A stretch of DNA of 64,000 nt from Talpa occidentalis (Eukaryota; Chordata; Mammalia; Eulipotyphla; Talpidae). The notes under the pieces are model-generated. The model saw nothing but the letters and a program-made list of their open reading frames with translations. It did no database searches and was not told the DNA's origin. The position numbers and the translations under genes were made by a program. Shown here one piece after another: positions 24,935-36,501 of this stretch. Positions within the stretch are counted from its first letter, which is position 1. Each line of letters opens with the position of its first letter. The stretch spans positions 136,802,676 to 136,866,675 of the forward strand of contig NW_023604295.1 in the NCBI RefSeq assembly GCF_014898055.3. The letters run 5' to 3'.

Positions 24935-25300
24935 GTCGTTATTCAAAGATTCAGAGCAAAGAAATGTGCAATCTCCTTTGATTTCCATTCATGATGAGTC
25001 ACAGAATGGCTGCTGAGGTCCAGCAACGCACCCCAACTTCAATCAGGAAAAAGAAGGGCAAGCAAAAGGGCAGAGGCCAGCTAATCATGAAAGCAAAGCT
25101 TTCTCAGAAATCCTCACCTTTGTCTTTCAGGCAGAACTGTGTCACATGGCCAGCTCTAGCAGCAAAGGAGGCTGGGAAATGTAGTTTTAATCCTGGGAGC
25201 ATTGCTATCACTTCTCTTGTCCTCACCATTCCAAAGACCACATTTCTCTTTAAGAAAAAGCAAAGCATGGATGTTGGGTAGACAACAAGCAGTGTTTGCC
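24935..25300. repeat. probable ancient interspersed repeat, family unresolved
   Basis: GTCACATGGCCAGCTCTAGC followed by AAAGGAGGCTGGGAAATGTAG is a phrase I know from a dispersed mammalian repeat; the family was not resolved. Confidence 0.5.
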
Positions 25301-26114
25301 ATGTCGACTATTACAAGCCTGAACTCTGAGAAAGAACCAAGCTGGAACTCCTGGGACTTAAGCCTGGCATGTCTGGAGAACTTCTAGACAATGTGTCTTC
25401 AGAGTTAACACGCAGTTACTCTGCCTGGGTCTCTTCTGAGTGTTGAGTGCCAGAAAACCCTGGTTGACAGACAGACGGCATGCTTGCTTCTGGCCTGACC
25501 TATCGGTCTCTGCAAACCAAGCACCATTGTAGCATCACATTTTGAGGATTGGCTGTCATACTGAGCTTCGCCCCTTCATACTGCGTCGTGCCTGTCTTTA
25601 CCAGGGCGTGCGTGTGTTTCTATCTGCCTGGGAGGTGTCCTGCACTCTCCCATCCACATCCCTTCAGAAACGGGGGTCTTGGTTAAAAACTGATTGACCC
25701 ACCTGACTAGGACTGACCAATAAATTGGGGCGGGAGGAAACGGCAGGAACCAAAACCAAGCCAAGACTTAGGAAGGAAGGAAGGAGGAATGGATTTGAGA
25801 TGGGCGGCCAACAGCTCTGCATCCAGCGTGAACAGCATTTCTAAGGACCTCACACAACCCTGGTTCTAGCAGCACAGCAACTTCAAACTTAGTGCCTGCT
25901 GCTAAGTGCAAACATGCTGGGTTCTATTCAAGCCTCAGCTGCTCACGTAAAGACCTGAAACTTTTAAGACCATGAGCCCTTAAGAGCAAGCAACGGTCAG
26001 TTTCTCTTGCCCAAAGCGCTGAGGTGATTATGCTTGCTAGGCAGACCCTCTCTTTTGTCCCGGGGCCTGCCTTTTCCTACTCGTCTGTTACAATGTGCTT
26101 TCCTGAATGGTGGG

Positions 26115-26340
26115 AGAGTGTGGTAGACTTGTGTGTTTGAATCCCTGTTCCACTACAAGTTACCTTCGACACTTTGGACATGTTATTTAATCTTTATTCC
26201 TCAGCTTCCTCATTAATAAAATGGGGGAAAATAACAGTGCCCATTTCACAGTTATTCGTAGGATCAAATGAATTTACATATCAAAGTCTTACAATAACAG
26301 TTCCTGGCACAGAGGATAATGGAAATATTAGTTATCATCT
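26115..26340 (+). repeat. MIR SINE, sense
   Basis: TTTGAATCCCTGTTCCACTAC, CTTCCTCATTAATAAAATGGGG and CAGTTCCTGGCAC appear in MIR order. Confidence 0.8.
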
Positions 26341-26897
26341 GGTTTCAAACCCTTAAGATCTGTCTCTACGAAGAACAGCTACACTGCAGACCCGCTGTAA
26401 ACACTGCATGAGCGTGTGCCTGTGTTTCATATGTGAGAGGTCATGACCGCTACGTTGCAAGAGAATGAAGCTCAGAAGCTAAACTTAAACTAGGCGGAGG
26501 TGTGAGATGGTTATTCAGGAAGCATTACCTTCACCCCACGCCATTCCTACAGCACATGTAAAATGTGGCGTTCAGTGGTCTGATTTAATCCTCGGATGGA
26601 CTAAGTACCTCTTGAAAATTGTGTATTTTTACACTATCTCTAAAATTTCTCTTGGGCTTTTGAGAAAACAACTCCAGCCACTGTGCTGATGATTAAATGT
26701 TGCAAACAAAACTAAAAGTTCTAGATAATAGAGATGACCAGATTTCCACTCTGACCATGACATAGTAAATAATATATCCTGCTCTCCTAAACTATATAAC
26801 TGGACAACAAAACTATATAATTGGAGCAGCTTTGCAGGAATTGAATAGCAGGCGGCGATACTTGGGAAAAGCATATAAGGTGAACCCCAGGTTCACT

Positions 26898-27400
26898 ATG
26901 TCTGCCTGCCTGGGAGAACTTCCCCAACTATGGTGCAGGAAAGCAGAACTACTCTAGGGTAAATGATTGTCAGGCTTTTCTGCCCTCCTGCCATTAGGAT
27001 TAATGACGGATCCCTGAGGTCCTGAATGCAAGCCCGATGGGGGGCACCTGGAGTAGGGTGTGGGCATACATAGGTGGGTTCACCTGGGCTGAGATGGGGC
27101 TTATAAGGGCAGCATTGTGCAATGGAATTACCAGAAGAGAGTGGGCGAGACCGCAAGAGAATACCGGAAAGCCCAGGAAGAGTAGAGATTGGCCAGGGGC
27201 TGGGAGGCCTGCCAGCCTGCCGACCCCTCCTCTTCCCCCACCCCACCCCCTACCCCAGTACCCCTGCCTGCCGAGTACCTGGTAAACTCAATAAAAGCCT
27301 GAAAAAGCCACCGAGGGCTCCAGGACCCTCCTTTACCCGTCTGCTTGGATCACAGAGATCCTGCTCTGGGCCATCCCTGCCGCTACAACTACATAGTGCA
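26898..27400 (+). mobile_element. solo LTR-like element, sense
   Basis: Second copy of the element at 19530-19990. It has GGGGCTTATAAGGGC (TATA-like) at about 27090-27104 and AATAAAAGCC at about 27290, spaced as promoter and poly(A) signal of an LTR, then a U5-like segment. No gag/pol/env sequence flanks it. Edges are approximate. Confidence 0.6.
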
Positions 27401-27414
27401 GCTCTCTCTGAGAT

Positions 27415-27430
27415 GGGGGGGGGGGGGGGG
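27415..27430 (+). repeat. G homopolymer (16 bases)
   Basis: Sixteen consecutive G just after the LTR-like element; length may be an assembly estimate. Confidence 0.95.
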
Positions 27431-27794
27431 TCAGAGTGGTAGTTTGAAGCTGCTGGAATGCACAGGACAGGAAACAGCTGGAATGCACAGGACGGATAAC
27501 TCGAGGGGAATACACTTGAGTACTAGGAAGAAGACCTGAACAGCAAGTTTTATGGCATTGCCACTTACGATAGCAAAACCCTGAGGAACAACCCAAATTC
27601 CTATCAGATGGTGATGTACTCACATGAGGGACTGCTACACAGCGATGAACATGAACGAACTAGTTATAAACAAGTCTTCATAGCAGGATAGCATTGACTG
27701 GGAATTGAGTGTGAGGGCATTTCCCAAAACACTTTATTCAGCAAATGTTCTTCGTAAAATCAAAAGCAACTAAAATTAAACATGTCACTCAGGT

Positions 27795-27860
27795 ATGTGA
27801 TAGGTTAAGTAACCTGTTCAAGTTCACAGGCTATTAAGAATGAAGGACAGAACTCCAGGG
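27795..27860 (-). repeat. MIR-like fragment, antisense
   Basis: AGGTTAAGTAACCTGTTCAAG and CACAGGCTATTAAGAATGAAGG fit part of antisense MIR. Confidence 0.55.
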
Positions 27861-27964
27861 GTCAGTATCCTCAGGGCCCTGCAGGAGGAATTAGGAAAAC
27901 CTCTCCTAAGAGCATACTTTCTATGTAGCTACAGTTTTCCTTTCCACTACAAAATCTCAGTACT

Positions 27965-28226
27965 GGGCCTTCCCGGTGGCGCAAGGGGTGAAGCACCGCA
28001 CTATGAAGCAATCCACAGCCTCTGCAGCATGAGTTCGATCCCCAGCCGGTGAGGCAGCAACCCACAGGCGTGGCAGACCTCTCCTCTCTCGCCCGCTTCT
28101 CCCCTCAGCAGTGTATTTCAGTCAGTCTGCCTGTTCTGCTCCCCACTCTGTCTCTGGTGAATCCTCTCATGCCCCCGCACCTCTGGCCTGTACCCCAGCT
28201 CTTATACATCTTAAAAAAAAAAAAAT
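27965..28226 (+). repeat. tRNA-derived SINE, sense
   Basis: GGGCCTTCCCGGTGGCGCAA head, GAGTTCGATCCCC (B box), family body and a 13-base A tail. Confidence 0.95.
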
Positions 28227-28689
28227 CTCAGTACTGGATCTGATGCTCTATCATAGCAATGATATTAACCCATGTTTTAGCGTGTAAACTTCTAGTTAAT
28301 ATTAAGTATTTACTATTTCTTGCCAGAATGTCATATATTGCCTTATTAAATCCTCAAAAAAAGATTTTTCAAGTTGTCTAATTTTAACACACCAGTAAGA
28401 TACACCCCTATGGAATCTTCTGATTCCCCAGGCTCAGTTCCTTATCACTTCAATTATTTTCCTATTTTTGTTATTCCCTTTGTAGTGCTTGTCTTTTCAT
28501 TTGTTCTCATTCTTTATAAAAGCCATTTTATCTTTATTGGAAAAATGTGCATTGAAAATTAAGGCATAAATGAAAGTTGCATTTTATTGTTACCTGCCCT
28601 GGGAAAATTCAGATTGTCAGGTCTCCCATTTGATAACATTCCACCCATTTCCAAATGCTTAAGGAAACAGATTTAATCTATTTCAATCA

Positions 28690-28860
28690 AAAACTCCATT
28701 TCTTCTATGTACTAGGTGGTTTCAGATACTTTCTACCATGGTCATTTAATCACTGAAACTGCTAAGTAGGTATTGACCCCTCATTACAAATGGGGAGAAA
28801 TAAGCTCAGAAGCCGGTACGGCTAGTGTTTTGTAGGGCTGGGGGACTGGGGTCTAACCTG
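28690..28860 (-). repeat. MIR-like fragment, antisense
   Basis: TCATTTAATCACTGAAACTGC, ATTACAAATGGGGAGAAATAAG and GGGGTCTAACCTGGG fit antisense MIR. Confidence 0.55.
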
Positions 28861-29289
28861 GGAATGTCTCTGAAATAATTACCCCAATTTTTCTAGCATC
28901 ACATAACACTAGAAAATATTTTCTAACCTTCACTTTATGATCAGTGAAAATTCCAAATTTGAATGCATAGCCATTCGAATGAGTAGTAGAGAACTCTTAT
29001 TGAGGTTTGAAGATTTTCTTGAGGTCCATTTGTTTTTAAGATGTTACTGATTTACCACTGACTTACCAGATAAATTAGGGGGGAGAGGTACAGCTTCAGC
29101 TCTGTGCAAATGAGCCTCGCCTCACCCACTGACAGTTTTAGTGCCTTTCCTCTACCCTTACCCCTTCTTCTCCCTACTTCCTCTAATCATACTTTTTAGG
29201 GTCTGTTATTTGTCGTGATGTTAGTACATTTTCTTTATTTGTATTTCATCGGTTATAAACCCTCCAATATTTGTCCTTCGCTTCCTAAG

Positions 29290-29430
29290 TACTTTATTGA
29301 ACATACATTTTTAATCCAGTTATCTGTTGATGAGCATTTAGGCTGCTTCCAAACCTTAGCTAGTGAATAGTGCAGAGAACACAGGGGCGCATATTCTCAA
29401 AATATTCGAGGTCCCTTTGACCTAGTAATT
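29290..29430 (-). repeat. L1 3' fragment, antisense
   Basis: CAGTTATCTGTTGATGAGCA and TTAGGCTGCTTCCAAACCTT match the reverse complement of the L1 ORF2 3' end. Confidence 0.7.
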
Positions 29431-30309
29431 TATTACACTAATAGCTTACTTCTATTTAACGAAACTTATGTCAGTATCTTAAAAATTAAATAACGCCTAC
29501 CAGATATTTATTCCAAATGTGGCAGAAGAATGACAACCAAGGCTCCCCTAGTTGGTAATAAGAATCTTGACTTCTATTTTATAACTTTTAGCCAAGATTT
29601 GTCAACTTTAACTATTAAATCAGTTAATAGGTTTCTTCTAGTCATTGAGCCAAAAGATAGTCAATTTTCACTAATAATCTCTGGTGATGATTCAAGAATT
29701 ACCTAAACCTAAATACAAGCAACTGCTTCCTCCATTGATCATTTTCCATCCCATAAACACTAGTAAATTCTCGTTGGATTATTTTATGGGGAGAGATCAC
29801 AATAGTCATTTTTAATGCTTTCTATGTTACTGAGAATTCTAAAACTTAAGACAATATTGATTTCTAAAAGATTACTCAAAATTCACTCTGGTATTCTATC
29901 TTGAACTACTTTATCATCAACAGAAACTTTTACTGTTTTTTAAAAATTGTACATACACCTTTAGGTGTGAATTCACTGTATCAGATCTACTGCCTCAGAA
30001 AAACTTTGCCTTAACAGTACTCATTTTTTAAAAAAACCCACAACCAAGGGACAAGCTAGCTAATAAATGAACAGCAATGTCAAGAACAAAACTTACTTTT
30101 GCAAAGCTGCGTAAGTTTTTATATATAGTTCATTAAATTTCAGACCTGAATTTTAAAGAACACTTGTAAATAGGAATACGAGCATGTACGCCTTTCTTTT
30201 AACCCTTTTCCTAAATTAACTGTCTAGAACTGGGCAGAAAAGATGCTGACATAGTTCCAGACTGTTTTTTTGAAGTAAAAATTAATCTAGCATATAAGAC
30301 AAAGACAAC

Positions 30310-30700
30310 GGAAGTAATATACACAATTTTATTACAAAATTTTTTTAAAAAACCAAAATGTAACATTCTAAACAACCCAAAATCTTCTATCCATACTAAT
30401 TCCTACAAGTTTGCTGTGCTACCAAACACAAGTCAAGAAATTAAAGAAACCATTAAATATTTAGAAACATTCAACATCCGAAGCTTTAAAATCTAACTGT
30501 ACGTAGTAGCCCCTCAAAAAGCTACAAACCTGCATTTTTAAAAAAGTATTTTCTCTACAAAGAATCTTTATCAGCTATACAAAAATCTGTACAGTTTTCA
30601 TACTGAAGCTAATATTGAGCTGCACTTGAATTCACATTCTTAGCAAAACAGTTGCCGAGCACACATGCACACGCCACGCGCACCATCACAGGACAGCCAT
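30310..30700 (-). other. HMGB2: HMGB2 3' UTR
   Basis: AT-rich sequence between the stop codon (30701-30703) and the AATAAA at 30328-30333. 3' boundary estimated. Confidence 0.7.
30328..30333 (-). terminator. HMGB2: HMGB2 polyadenylation signal
   Basis: TTTATT on the + strand is AATAAA for HMGB2, 368 nt past its stop codon, giving a predicted 3' end near 30310. Confidence 0.75.
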
Positions 30701-30862
30701 TTACTCCTCATCTTCATCCTCCTCCTCGTCGTCCTCGTCTTCTTCCTCCTCCTCCTCCTCCTCCTCATCTTCTGGCTCATTTTTCTTCTTCGAGCCTGTT
30801 GGCCGGCCAGGGCCCTTCTTTCCTGCTTCACTCTTGCCCTTGGCGCGGTATGCAGCAATATC
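30701..30862 (-). CDS. HMGB2: HMGB2 last exon, acidic tail
   Basis: Encodes [20 protein letters not shown], a basic linker, then a run of nine Glu and mixed Asp/Glu to the stop. The tail is written with GAG/GAA codons and forms a CTC-rich run on the + strand. Confidence 0.96.
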   Translation of the reverse strand, partial: DIAAYRAKGKSEAGKKGPGRPTGSKKKNEPEDEEEEEEEEEDEDDEEEDEDEE

Positions 30863-32039
30863 CTGAAGGAGGGGAAAAAATAAAACAAAATCAGCATCCG
30901 GCCTCGTTGCTCAACGGCACAAGCCACTCGGTCCACCACCAACCTAAGCGTGTTGACCAATAACCCCCGCGCCTGTCCGCAGGGCTCTCAGAGAGAGGCG
31001 GGCTGGGTGCTGGGAGCGGTCGCGCCCCGGCTCTGGAGAGCTCGGGATGCACAGCGGGGCTGCGCGCGCGCGGACGTCAGTCCCTCCACCACCAACATCC
31101 GTTTACCTCACGCCCCCACTTCACCTCTCAGCTGTGTCCACAAAACCCGGCACCCGGCCCTCGAGTTTTCTCGCACGGCGAGCCCAGCAGGGCACCTCGC
31201 CACACAATACCCGCGCCCCGGCTTCCGCCACCCAGAAGGCGCCCCGCCGAGCGTCTCCTCAGAACATGGCTGGCGGGCGCGCGCGGGCTACCTGCCGGGC
31301 GCGCGCCTCTCAGCCTCTACCTGCTGGGGCCCCGGCCGAGGCACCCCGCGCCCCGCCGAACGCGCTCCCGCCGGCCAGACAAGCACCTTCTCATACTTCT
31401 CCTTCAGCTTGGCCGCCTTCTGCTCGTACGGCTGCTTGTCCTTGGCGGACTGCTCGGACCACATCTCGCCCAGCTTCTTGGCCGTGTCCCCGATGGACAG
31501 GCCGGGGTGCTCACTCTTGATCTTGGGGCGATGCTCGGAGCAGAACAGGAAGAAGGCGGACCTGCGGGGGAGCAAGGGTTAACGCCGCGCCGGGCGCCGG
31601 TGGGGGCGGGGGGGGGCCGCGGGGACACTCACGGCGGCCTTTTGGGGGCGTTGGGGTCCTTCTTCTTCCCCTTCTTGTCGCCCTTGGGCGGCACGTAGTT
31701 CTTCATCTCCCGGTCGTAGCGGGCCTTGTCGCTCTTGGCCATGTCCTCGAACTTGGACTTCTCCTTCGCGGACATGGTCTGCGGGCGGGCGGGCGGCGGG
31801 CTGAGGGCGGCGGGCGGGGGGCGCCGCCCCGCCCCGGGCCCCCTCCGCGCCCCCCGGCCCCCGCCCCGCGGCCCCCGCCCCCCGCGCACCTTCCATCTCT
31901 CCGAGCACTTCTTGGAGAACTCGGCGAAGTTCACGGACGAGTCCGGGTGCTTCTTCTTGTGCTCCTCGCGGCAGGTCTGCACGAAGAAGGCGTACGAGGA
32001 CATCTTGCCCCGCGGCTTATTGGGGTCTCCCTTGCCCAT
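30701..32039 (-). CDS. HMGB2: HMGB2 (high mobility group box 2)
   Basis: Spliced CDS on the minus strand: 32039-31890, 31778-31633, 31561-31387, 30862-30701 (TAA at 30703-30701). It encodes 210 residues; the human protein has 209, and the extra residue probably lies in the acidic tail. HMGB2 is a nuclear DNA-bending chromatin protein used in transcription, V(D)J recombination and repair. HMG box A spans about residues 9-79, box B about 95-163 and the Glu/Asp tail about 188-210. The redox cysteines 23, 45 and 106 are present. All introns are GT-AG and short (85-525 nt). The ATG lies 17 nt inside the first coding exon; a noncoding exon 1 is expected further upstream. The start is supported by [20 protein letters not shown]. 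Confidence 0.97.
31387..31561 (-). CDS. HMGB2: HMGB2 exon, box B
   Basis: 175 nt. Acceptor CCGCAG, donor GTGCTT. Encodes [20 protein letters not shown] (with Cys106) through KLKEKYEK, most of HMG box B. Confidence 0.96.
31633..31778 (-). CDS. HMGB2: HMGB2 exon, box A end and linker
   Basis: 146 nt. Acceptor CCGCAG, donor GTGAGT. Encodes [20 protein letters not shown] through DPNAPKRPP. Confidence 0.96.
31890..32039 (-). CDS. HMGB2: HMGB2 first coding exon, box A
   Basis: 150 nt coding from ATG (32039-32037) to the donor GTGCGC. Encodes exactly 50 residues ending in SERWK; Cys23 and Cys45 are here. The exon starts at 32056 (acceptor GCCGCCAG), leaving a 17-nt untranslated lead. Confidence 0.96.
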
Positions 32040-32559
32040 GCTGGCGGCGGCGCGACCTGGCGGCGACAGCGGGCGGTGGGCGCCGCGGCCCCCGCTTCCC
32101 GCCCAAACGCGCGCCGCGCCCCGCCCGCGCGGGCCCCCCGAGCCGCCGCCCTCCCCGGCCCGGCCCCGCGGGGGGCGCGAGCGCCCCCGGGGCCCCCCTC
32201 CGGGCGGGAGGCCGCCCGGCTTCCACGCCGCGAGCCCCCCTCAGGGGCGGCCTCGCCTCCCGCCCCGCCACCCCGACTCCGCTCGCCGGCGCGAACCCCG
32301 AGAACCACCGCGCCCGGGCGGGCCTGGGGCGAGCGGGGCGCGCACGGAGGCCCAGGAACCCCAGGCGGCCCGGGGGGATTCTTGCCTGGGGCAGCTTTTC
32401 CTCAGAGTCCTGCCGAGCGGCGGCTCCACACGCGCTTCCTCCCGCGGGCTCCGGCGAGAACTGGTTTCTCGCTAACGCTGCCCGCAGCCTCTTGTTTTGC
32501 AGACTTCTCCGCGCCACGGCAACTTGACGAGCCGGGCCTCCGGGCACGCCCCCGGCGCG

Positions 32560-32780
32560 CCGATTGGTTCTGGGGATTATTCAAACCCGGGCAGGTCCCG
32601 CCCCCTCGCCACGAACGCTCCCGATTGGCCGGAGTGTCGCCGGGCCCGCCCCCCCAGCCTCAGCCTAGCAGGTTCGGTGGGTCGCCCGGGTCGTTAACTC
32701 CCAGACCCGTTAGAACCGGTCAGGGGAGGAATGCAGCGCTCGACCCTGATTGGCGGCGAGCGACGGGTTTGAAAAATGGC
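32560..32780 (-). promoter_or_regulatory. HMGB2: HMGB2 promoter: three CCAAT boxes and TTTGAA (CHR-like) elements
   Basis: CCAAT on the minus strand (ATTGG on +) at 32563-32567, 32624-32628 and 32749-32753. TTTGAA reads on the minus strand at 32585-32580 and on the plus strand near 32767-32773. CCAAT (NF-Y) with TTTGAA (CHR) is the known layout of DREAM/B-MYB cell-cycle promoters, which fits a proliferation-linked gene. Transcription start not determined. Confidence 0.65.
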
Positions 32781-34237
32781 GGGCCTGCCGCTGACTGGCT
32801 GGGGTGGCCGCCGGGGGGCGTGGCTGGCCCGGGAGGGAAATCCCCGCCAGATTTAAAAATACCGAGCGGGGCCGCGGGGGCCGGGTCCCGGGGGCGGGCG
32901 GCGGCGGCTCCGCTCGCGGGCCCTCGGGGGACGGAGGGCGCCCGCCCGCGCCTCCTCTCGCGGCCGCTCGGCTCCCGGCTCGCGGCGGGGACCCTGCCCG
33001 CCGGGCCGCCCCTGCCGGGCGCCGAGAGCGACCCCTGGGGGGAGGCTGGGGCGCGGGCACCGCGGGAAGCGGCGGGCCGGCTGCTGAGGCGGTTAGCGAC
33101 GCGCCCGCCGGGAGGGCGTTTCCCGCCGCCGGCGCTGCCCCGGGCCCCCCACCCTTCCCCTCGCCCCGGGTGTCAAAGCCGCGCGCTAAGCCCGGGCGCC
33201 CCGCGGCAGGCGGGCGGGGTCCCCCCTCCCCCGGGCCCCGCCCCGTCCTCGGCGCCGGGTCCCCGGCGGCGGCCGCGGCCGGCCCGCCACTCCCGCCCGG
33301 CTGCGCCTCCGAGAGGGTGCGAGGCGTCGGGGGGCCCCTGAGGCGCCCCGGAGCCCCGGCGGCTCCCGCCCGCCGCGCCCCTCGCCCGGCTGCTCGCGGG
33401 GGGCGCGGCCCGAGGCCCCGGGCGCCCGCCGCGCCCCGAGTGTCAGCTTCCGGCTTCCTGCGTCTCCGCGGCTGGGCCCAGGTACGACCCGCGGCGGCGT
33501 CTCGGGCGCTGGTTTTCTGGGGCGCTTGGCTCTGGGGGCGCTCGCCCCGGCGGCCCTCGGCAGCGCCGGCAGTTGCTGTGAGGAGCGTGGAGCCTGCGCG
33601 GGGGCTCGCCGCGGCCGGGCACCCCCTGGCCGGGGGCCTCTCCATGGCAGCTGATTCTCTAGATTTACTAATAAAGTCTAGTTTTTTAAGAGATTTTTTT
33701 TTTGCCCCGTGTACAAATATATATATTTTTAATTCCCTTGGAAATGGATGTTGGTCGCCCAACATGGTGCCCGGACTCGATGGCACTGAATTTAAAAATA
33801 AAATTTAAAAGCCACGACGCACTGGTGATGCGCCTGTCGCTGCTGGAATGTGACATAACGTGATTTACCTCGTCGGCTGGGGTTTCTGTGCATTTATGGT
33901 ACAGTTTGAGAATTGAGTCGTTGCAGAGGTAATTAGGATGAAGTCGTCCCGGACTAGGGTGGGGCTCACACCGACTGTTTCTGCGCCAGGAGGTGGGGCG
34001 AGAAGACGGTCATCCACCTCCTAAGGAGAGAGGTGTGGAACCTTCCCTTAGAGCCCCCAGAAGAAACCAGCTCAGCTGAGGCCAATTTCCCTTCTTAACT
34101 CATCGCAACGGGGAGCAGGAAAGCATTTCTGTATCTCATCTGCATTGACCATGGGCACCAAGACTTCATTCTCAGGAGGTACTTCCAGATGTAGAACTAA
34201 CATTGAGGATCACAGTAAAGTGATAAATGAAATAAGG

Positions 34238-34505
34238 TTTTTTTTTTAAAGATTTATTTATGCATACAAGAACTGGGGTAGAGGCCAGATGGTATGGGGT
34301 GATGAGAGGATTCACCAGAGACAGAGTGGGGAACAGAACAGACAGATTGACTGAAATACACTGCTGAGGGGAGCAGTGGGTGAGTCAGGAGAGGTCTGCT
34401 GCGCCATGTGGGTATCTCCCTGGCCCGGGATCAAACTTGTGCTGCAGAGGCTGTGGGCAGCTTCCTAGTGCTGCGTCTTAACCCCTTGCACCACCAGGGA
34501 TGCCC
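34238..34505 (-). repeat. tRNA-derived SINE, antisense
   Basis: T-run/AAAGATTTATTTATGCATAC tail to GCACCACCAGGGATGCCC head. Confidence 0.95.
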
Positions 34506-35495
34506 GTGAAATAAGGTTTCTTTTAAGTGAGCTCTAGACAGTCTGACAGAAGAGCCCTTTTTTGTTTTTGTGAAAACTGCAGGCACGGGGACCTCACACC
34601 TGGTAGCATAAAGAAAAATCTAGTCCCATATATAGCCCTGGAAAAATGGATTAAATACACAAGAGGTCTGGTCCACTATTATGCATTACTCAGCATACTT
34701 TTGTAACTGTCAGAACACTAAAATGCCCTATAAAGAGGAATACCAAGGTCATTCTATTTCTAATCTCATTATGGTTCTAACTAGGAAGATATGATTGTAT
34801 TTCTGAAACTCAGCTTTAGACCCCTTTTTTTTTTTTCAGGAACACATCAATTACATATACTCTAAAAATAATTTCCCAAGATAATTTTTATTAGAATGAT
34901 GCATCTCTCTAAAAGATAAGAAAAAGTGTTTATGTTCTTCACAAAAAATGTACAAACTGAAATCCAGCAAAACTCATCATTTTGAATTGTGCACTCAACA
35001 TTTCTATGGTTTTGATTGGCAAAACTGGTTAATGAGGTCTGGGAGCTACTCTAAGGTGCCATTCAGCTCTGTAAGATGCTGTAATTCTGTGAATGTTAGT
35101 GTACAGACTGAGGGGCACCCTGGGACCCTGAAACTTGCACATTCTAAATAGGTTCTGCCAACGGCTGAATAAAGACAAAGCATACTCTTACTGTGAAAGA
35201 ACTTTAATAGGATAGTGTGCATAGATTAAGTAAAGATAATAGTTTTCCAATAAAACACTCAAAGTTACCCATCCCTTGTGGGTAAATGTCCGGCCAAACA
35301 GGGCTGGCCCTAAGCAAGGCCACTGAGGCCCAGGAAATCTTTTGGAGATAACAACACAAATTAGCTATGAACCTAGTTACATTAAAAATAATATTTGATG
35401 AAGTAAGAGTTTATAGCTGTCCTAATCTATATAGAGCAAACTTTAGATCACATAATATTGCTGTCGATTTAGGTCTTCCAGTAAAATGATCTTAC

Positions 35496-35765
35496 GGGGC
35501 TCCCTGGTGGTGCAAGGGGTTGGGACACAGCCTATGAAGCTGTCCGCAGCCTCTGCAGCACTAGTTCGTTTCCCGGCCGGGGAACTACCCACATGGCACA
35601 GCAGACCTCTCCTGTCTCACCCTCTGCTCCCCTCAGCAGTGTATTTCAGTAGATCCTCCTGTTCTGCTCCCCACTCTGTCTCTGGTGAATCCTCTCATAC
35701 CCCCCCCCCACCTCTGGCCTGTACCCTAGCTCTTGTATGCATAAATAAATCTTTTTTTAAAAAAA
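35496..35765 (+). repeat. tRNA-derived SINE, sense
   Basis: GGGGCTCCCTGGTGGTGCAA head (A box region), degraded B box, family body, ATAAATAAATC + A tail. Confidence 0.95.
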
Positions 35766-36501
35766 TGATCTTACCAGGTTCTCCCCTCTCTCCCCGCCCC
35801 TCATAATAACTAATATATCACTATTTACCAAACTTTGTCTGAGTTTAGCATCTCAGAAGTGATAATAGCATAAATATTTAACAATAGACTATTATGAGTT
35901 AGGATTGAAGCAGTTCCCAAAGTAGGTCCCCTGTCCTATATATATATAAATAGCTAATCTTTGGCTAAACTTGGAATTTATCTACAGCAGTGTCAATTTG
36001 ACAAAATTGTGTAGAAATGATCTGGGTTCTAGCTATTGAATATCATTTGTTCAGTCAGTTAACCTAAAAATTTGTACTTTTCACAATCTGATTATCAAAT
36101 TAGAAAATCCTGGAGCAAAGAGACATTCAGTTAACCAAAATTTAATATAAACTTAGTTGCATATAAAATAATTGTTCTCTCAAGTTAATGTAAAAAACGG
36201 AAAACTACTCTCCACACATACTAGTTTCTCAAAGTCCTATATTGAAGTTTAATAGTTTTAAATGGTTTCGAAGGCAGTGAGAGGAAGGATAGCACACTGG
36301 AGTATTATTAAACAGACAGAACTTCTTGGAGGAAACTCACTGATTCTGAGTCCTGACTATATACCCACTCACTCCAGAGATTCATTTTAATGATGTAATT
36401 CAACAATATAGTTTTGAAGAAATGAAAGTGCAGGCTAAAAAAAATAATGAAAGCCTTTCATTTTGTTATTGACCTCTTCAATGAGAAATGGTCAGAAAAT
36501 A

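Larger units (their letters stand above)
24666..30309. other. intergenic spacer between GALNT7 and HMGB2 (tail to tail)
   Basis: No gene seen. Holds an old repeat-like block (24935-25300), MIRs, a solo-LTR-like element, one SINE and an L1 scrap. Confidence 0.8.
31020..33660. promoter_or_regulatory. HMGB2: CpG island over HMGB2 5' half and promoter
   Basis: Very high G+C with frequent CpG from mid-gene to about 1.6 kb upstream of the ATG, ending abruptly in AT-rich sequence near 33,650. The long open frames on both strands here are by-products of base composition. Confidence 0.9.

Noticed and set aside
27415..27430. Run of 16 G as a possible regulatory quadruplex
   Set aside because: A pure homopolymer in intergenic DNA beside an old LTR. 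Length is uncertain and nothing nearby suggests a role.
31947..33808. Very long open frames on both strands (up to 464 codons) around the HMGB2 CpG island
   Set aside because: The translations are Pro/Arg/Gly/Ala-rich on every frame, as expected when stop codons are rare in GC-rich DNA. They overlap the HMGB2 exons and promoter and resemble no protein I know.
33478..33830. Possible plus-strand divergent transcript from the HMGB2 promoter (CAG/GTACGA at about 33481, AATAAA-like boxes near 33670 and 33797)
   Set aside because: Weak donor, no matching exon, and AATAAA is frequent by chance in the AT-rich flank. Not supportable without transcripts.
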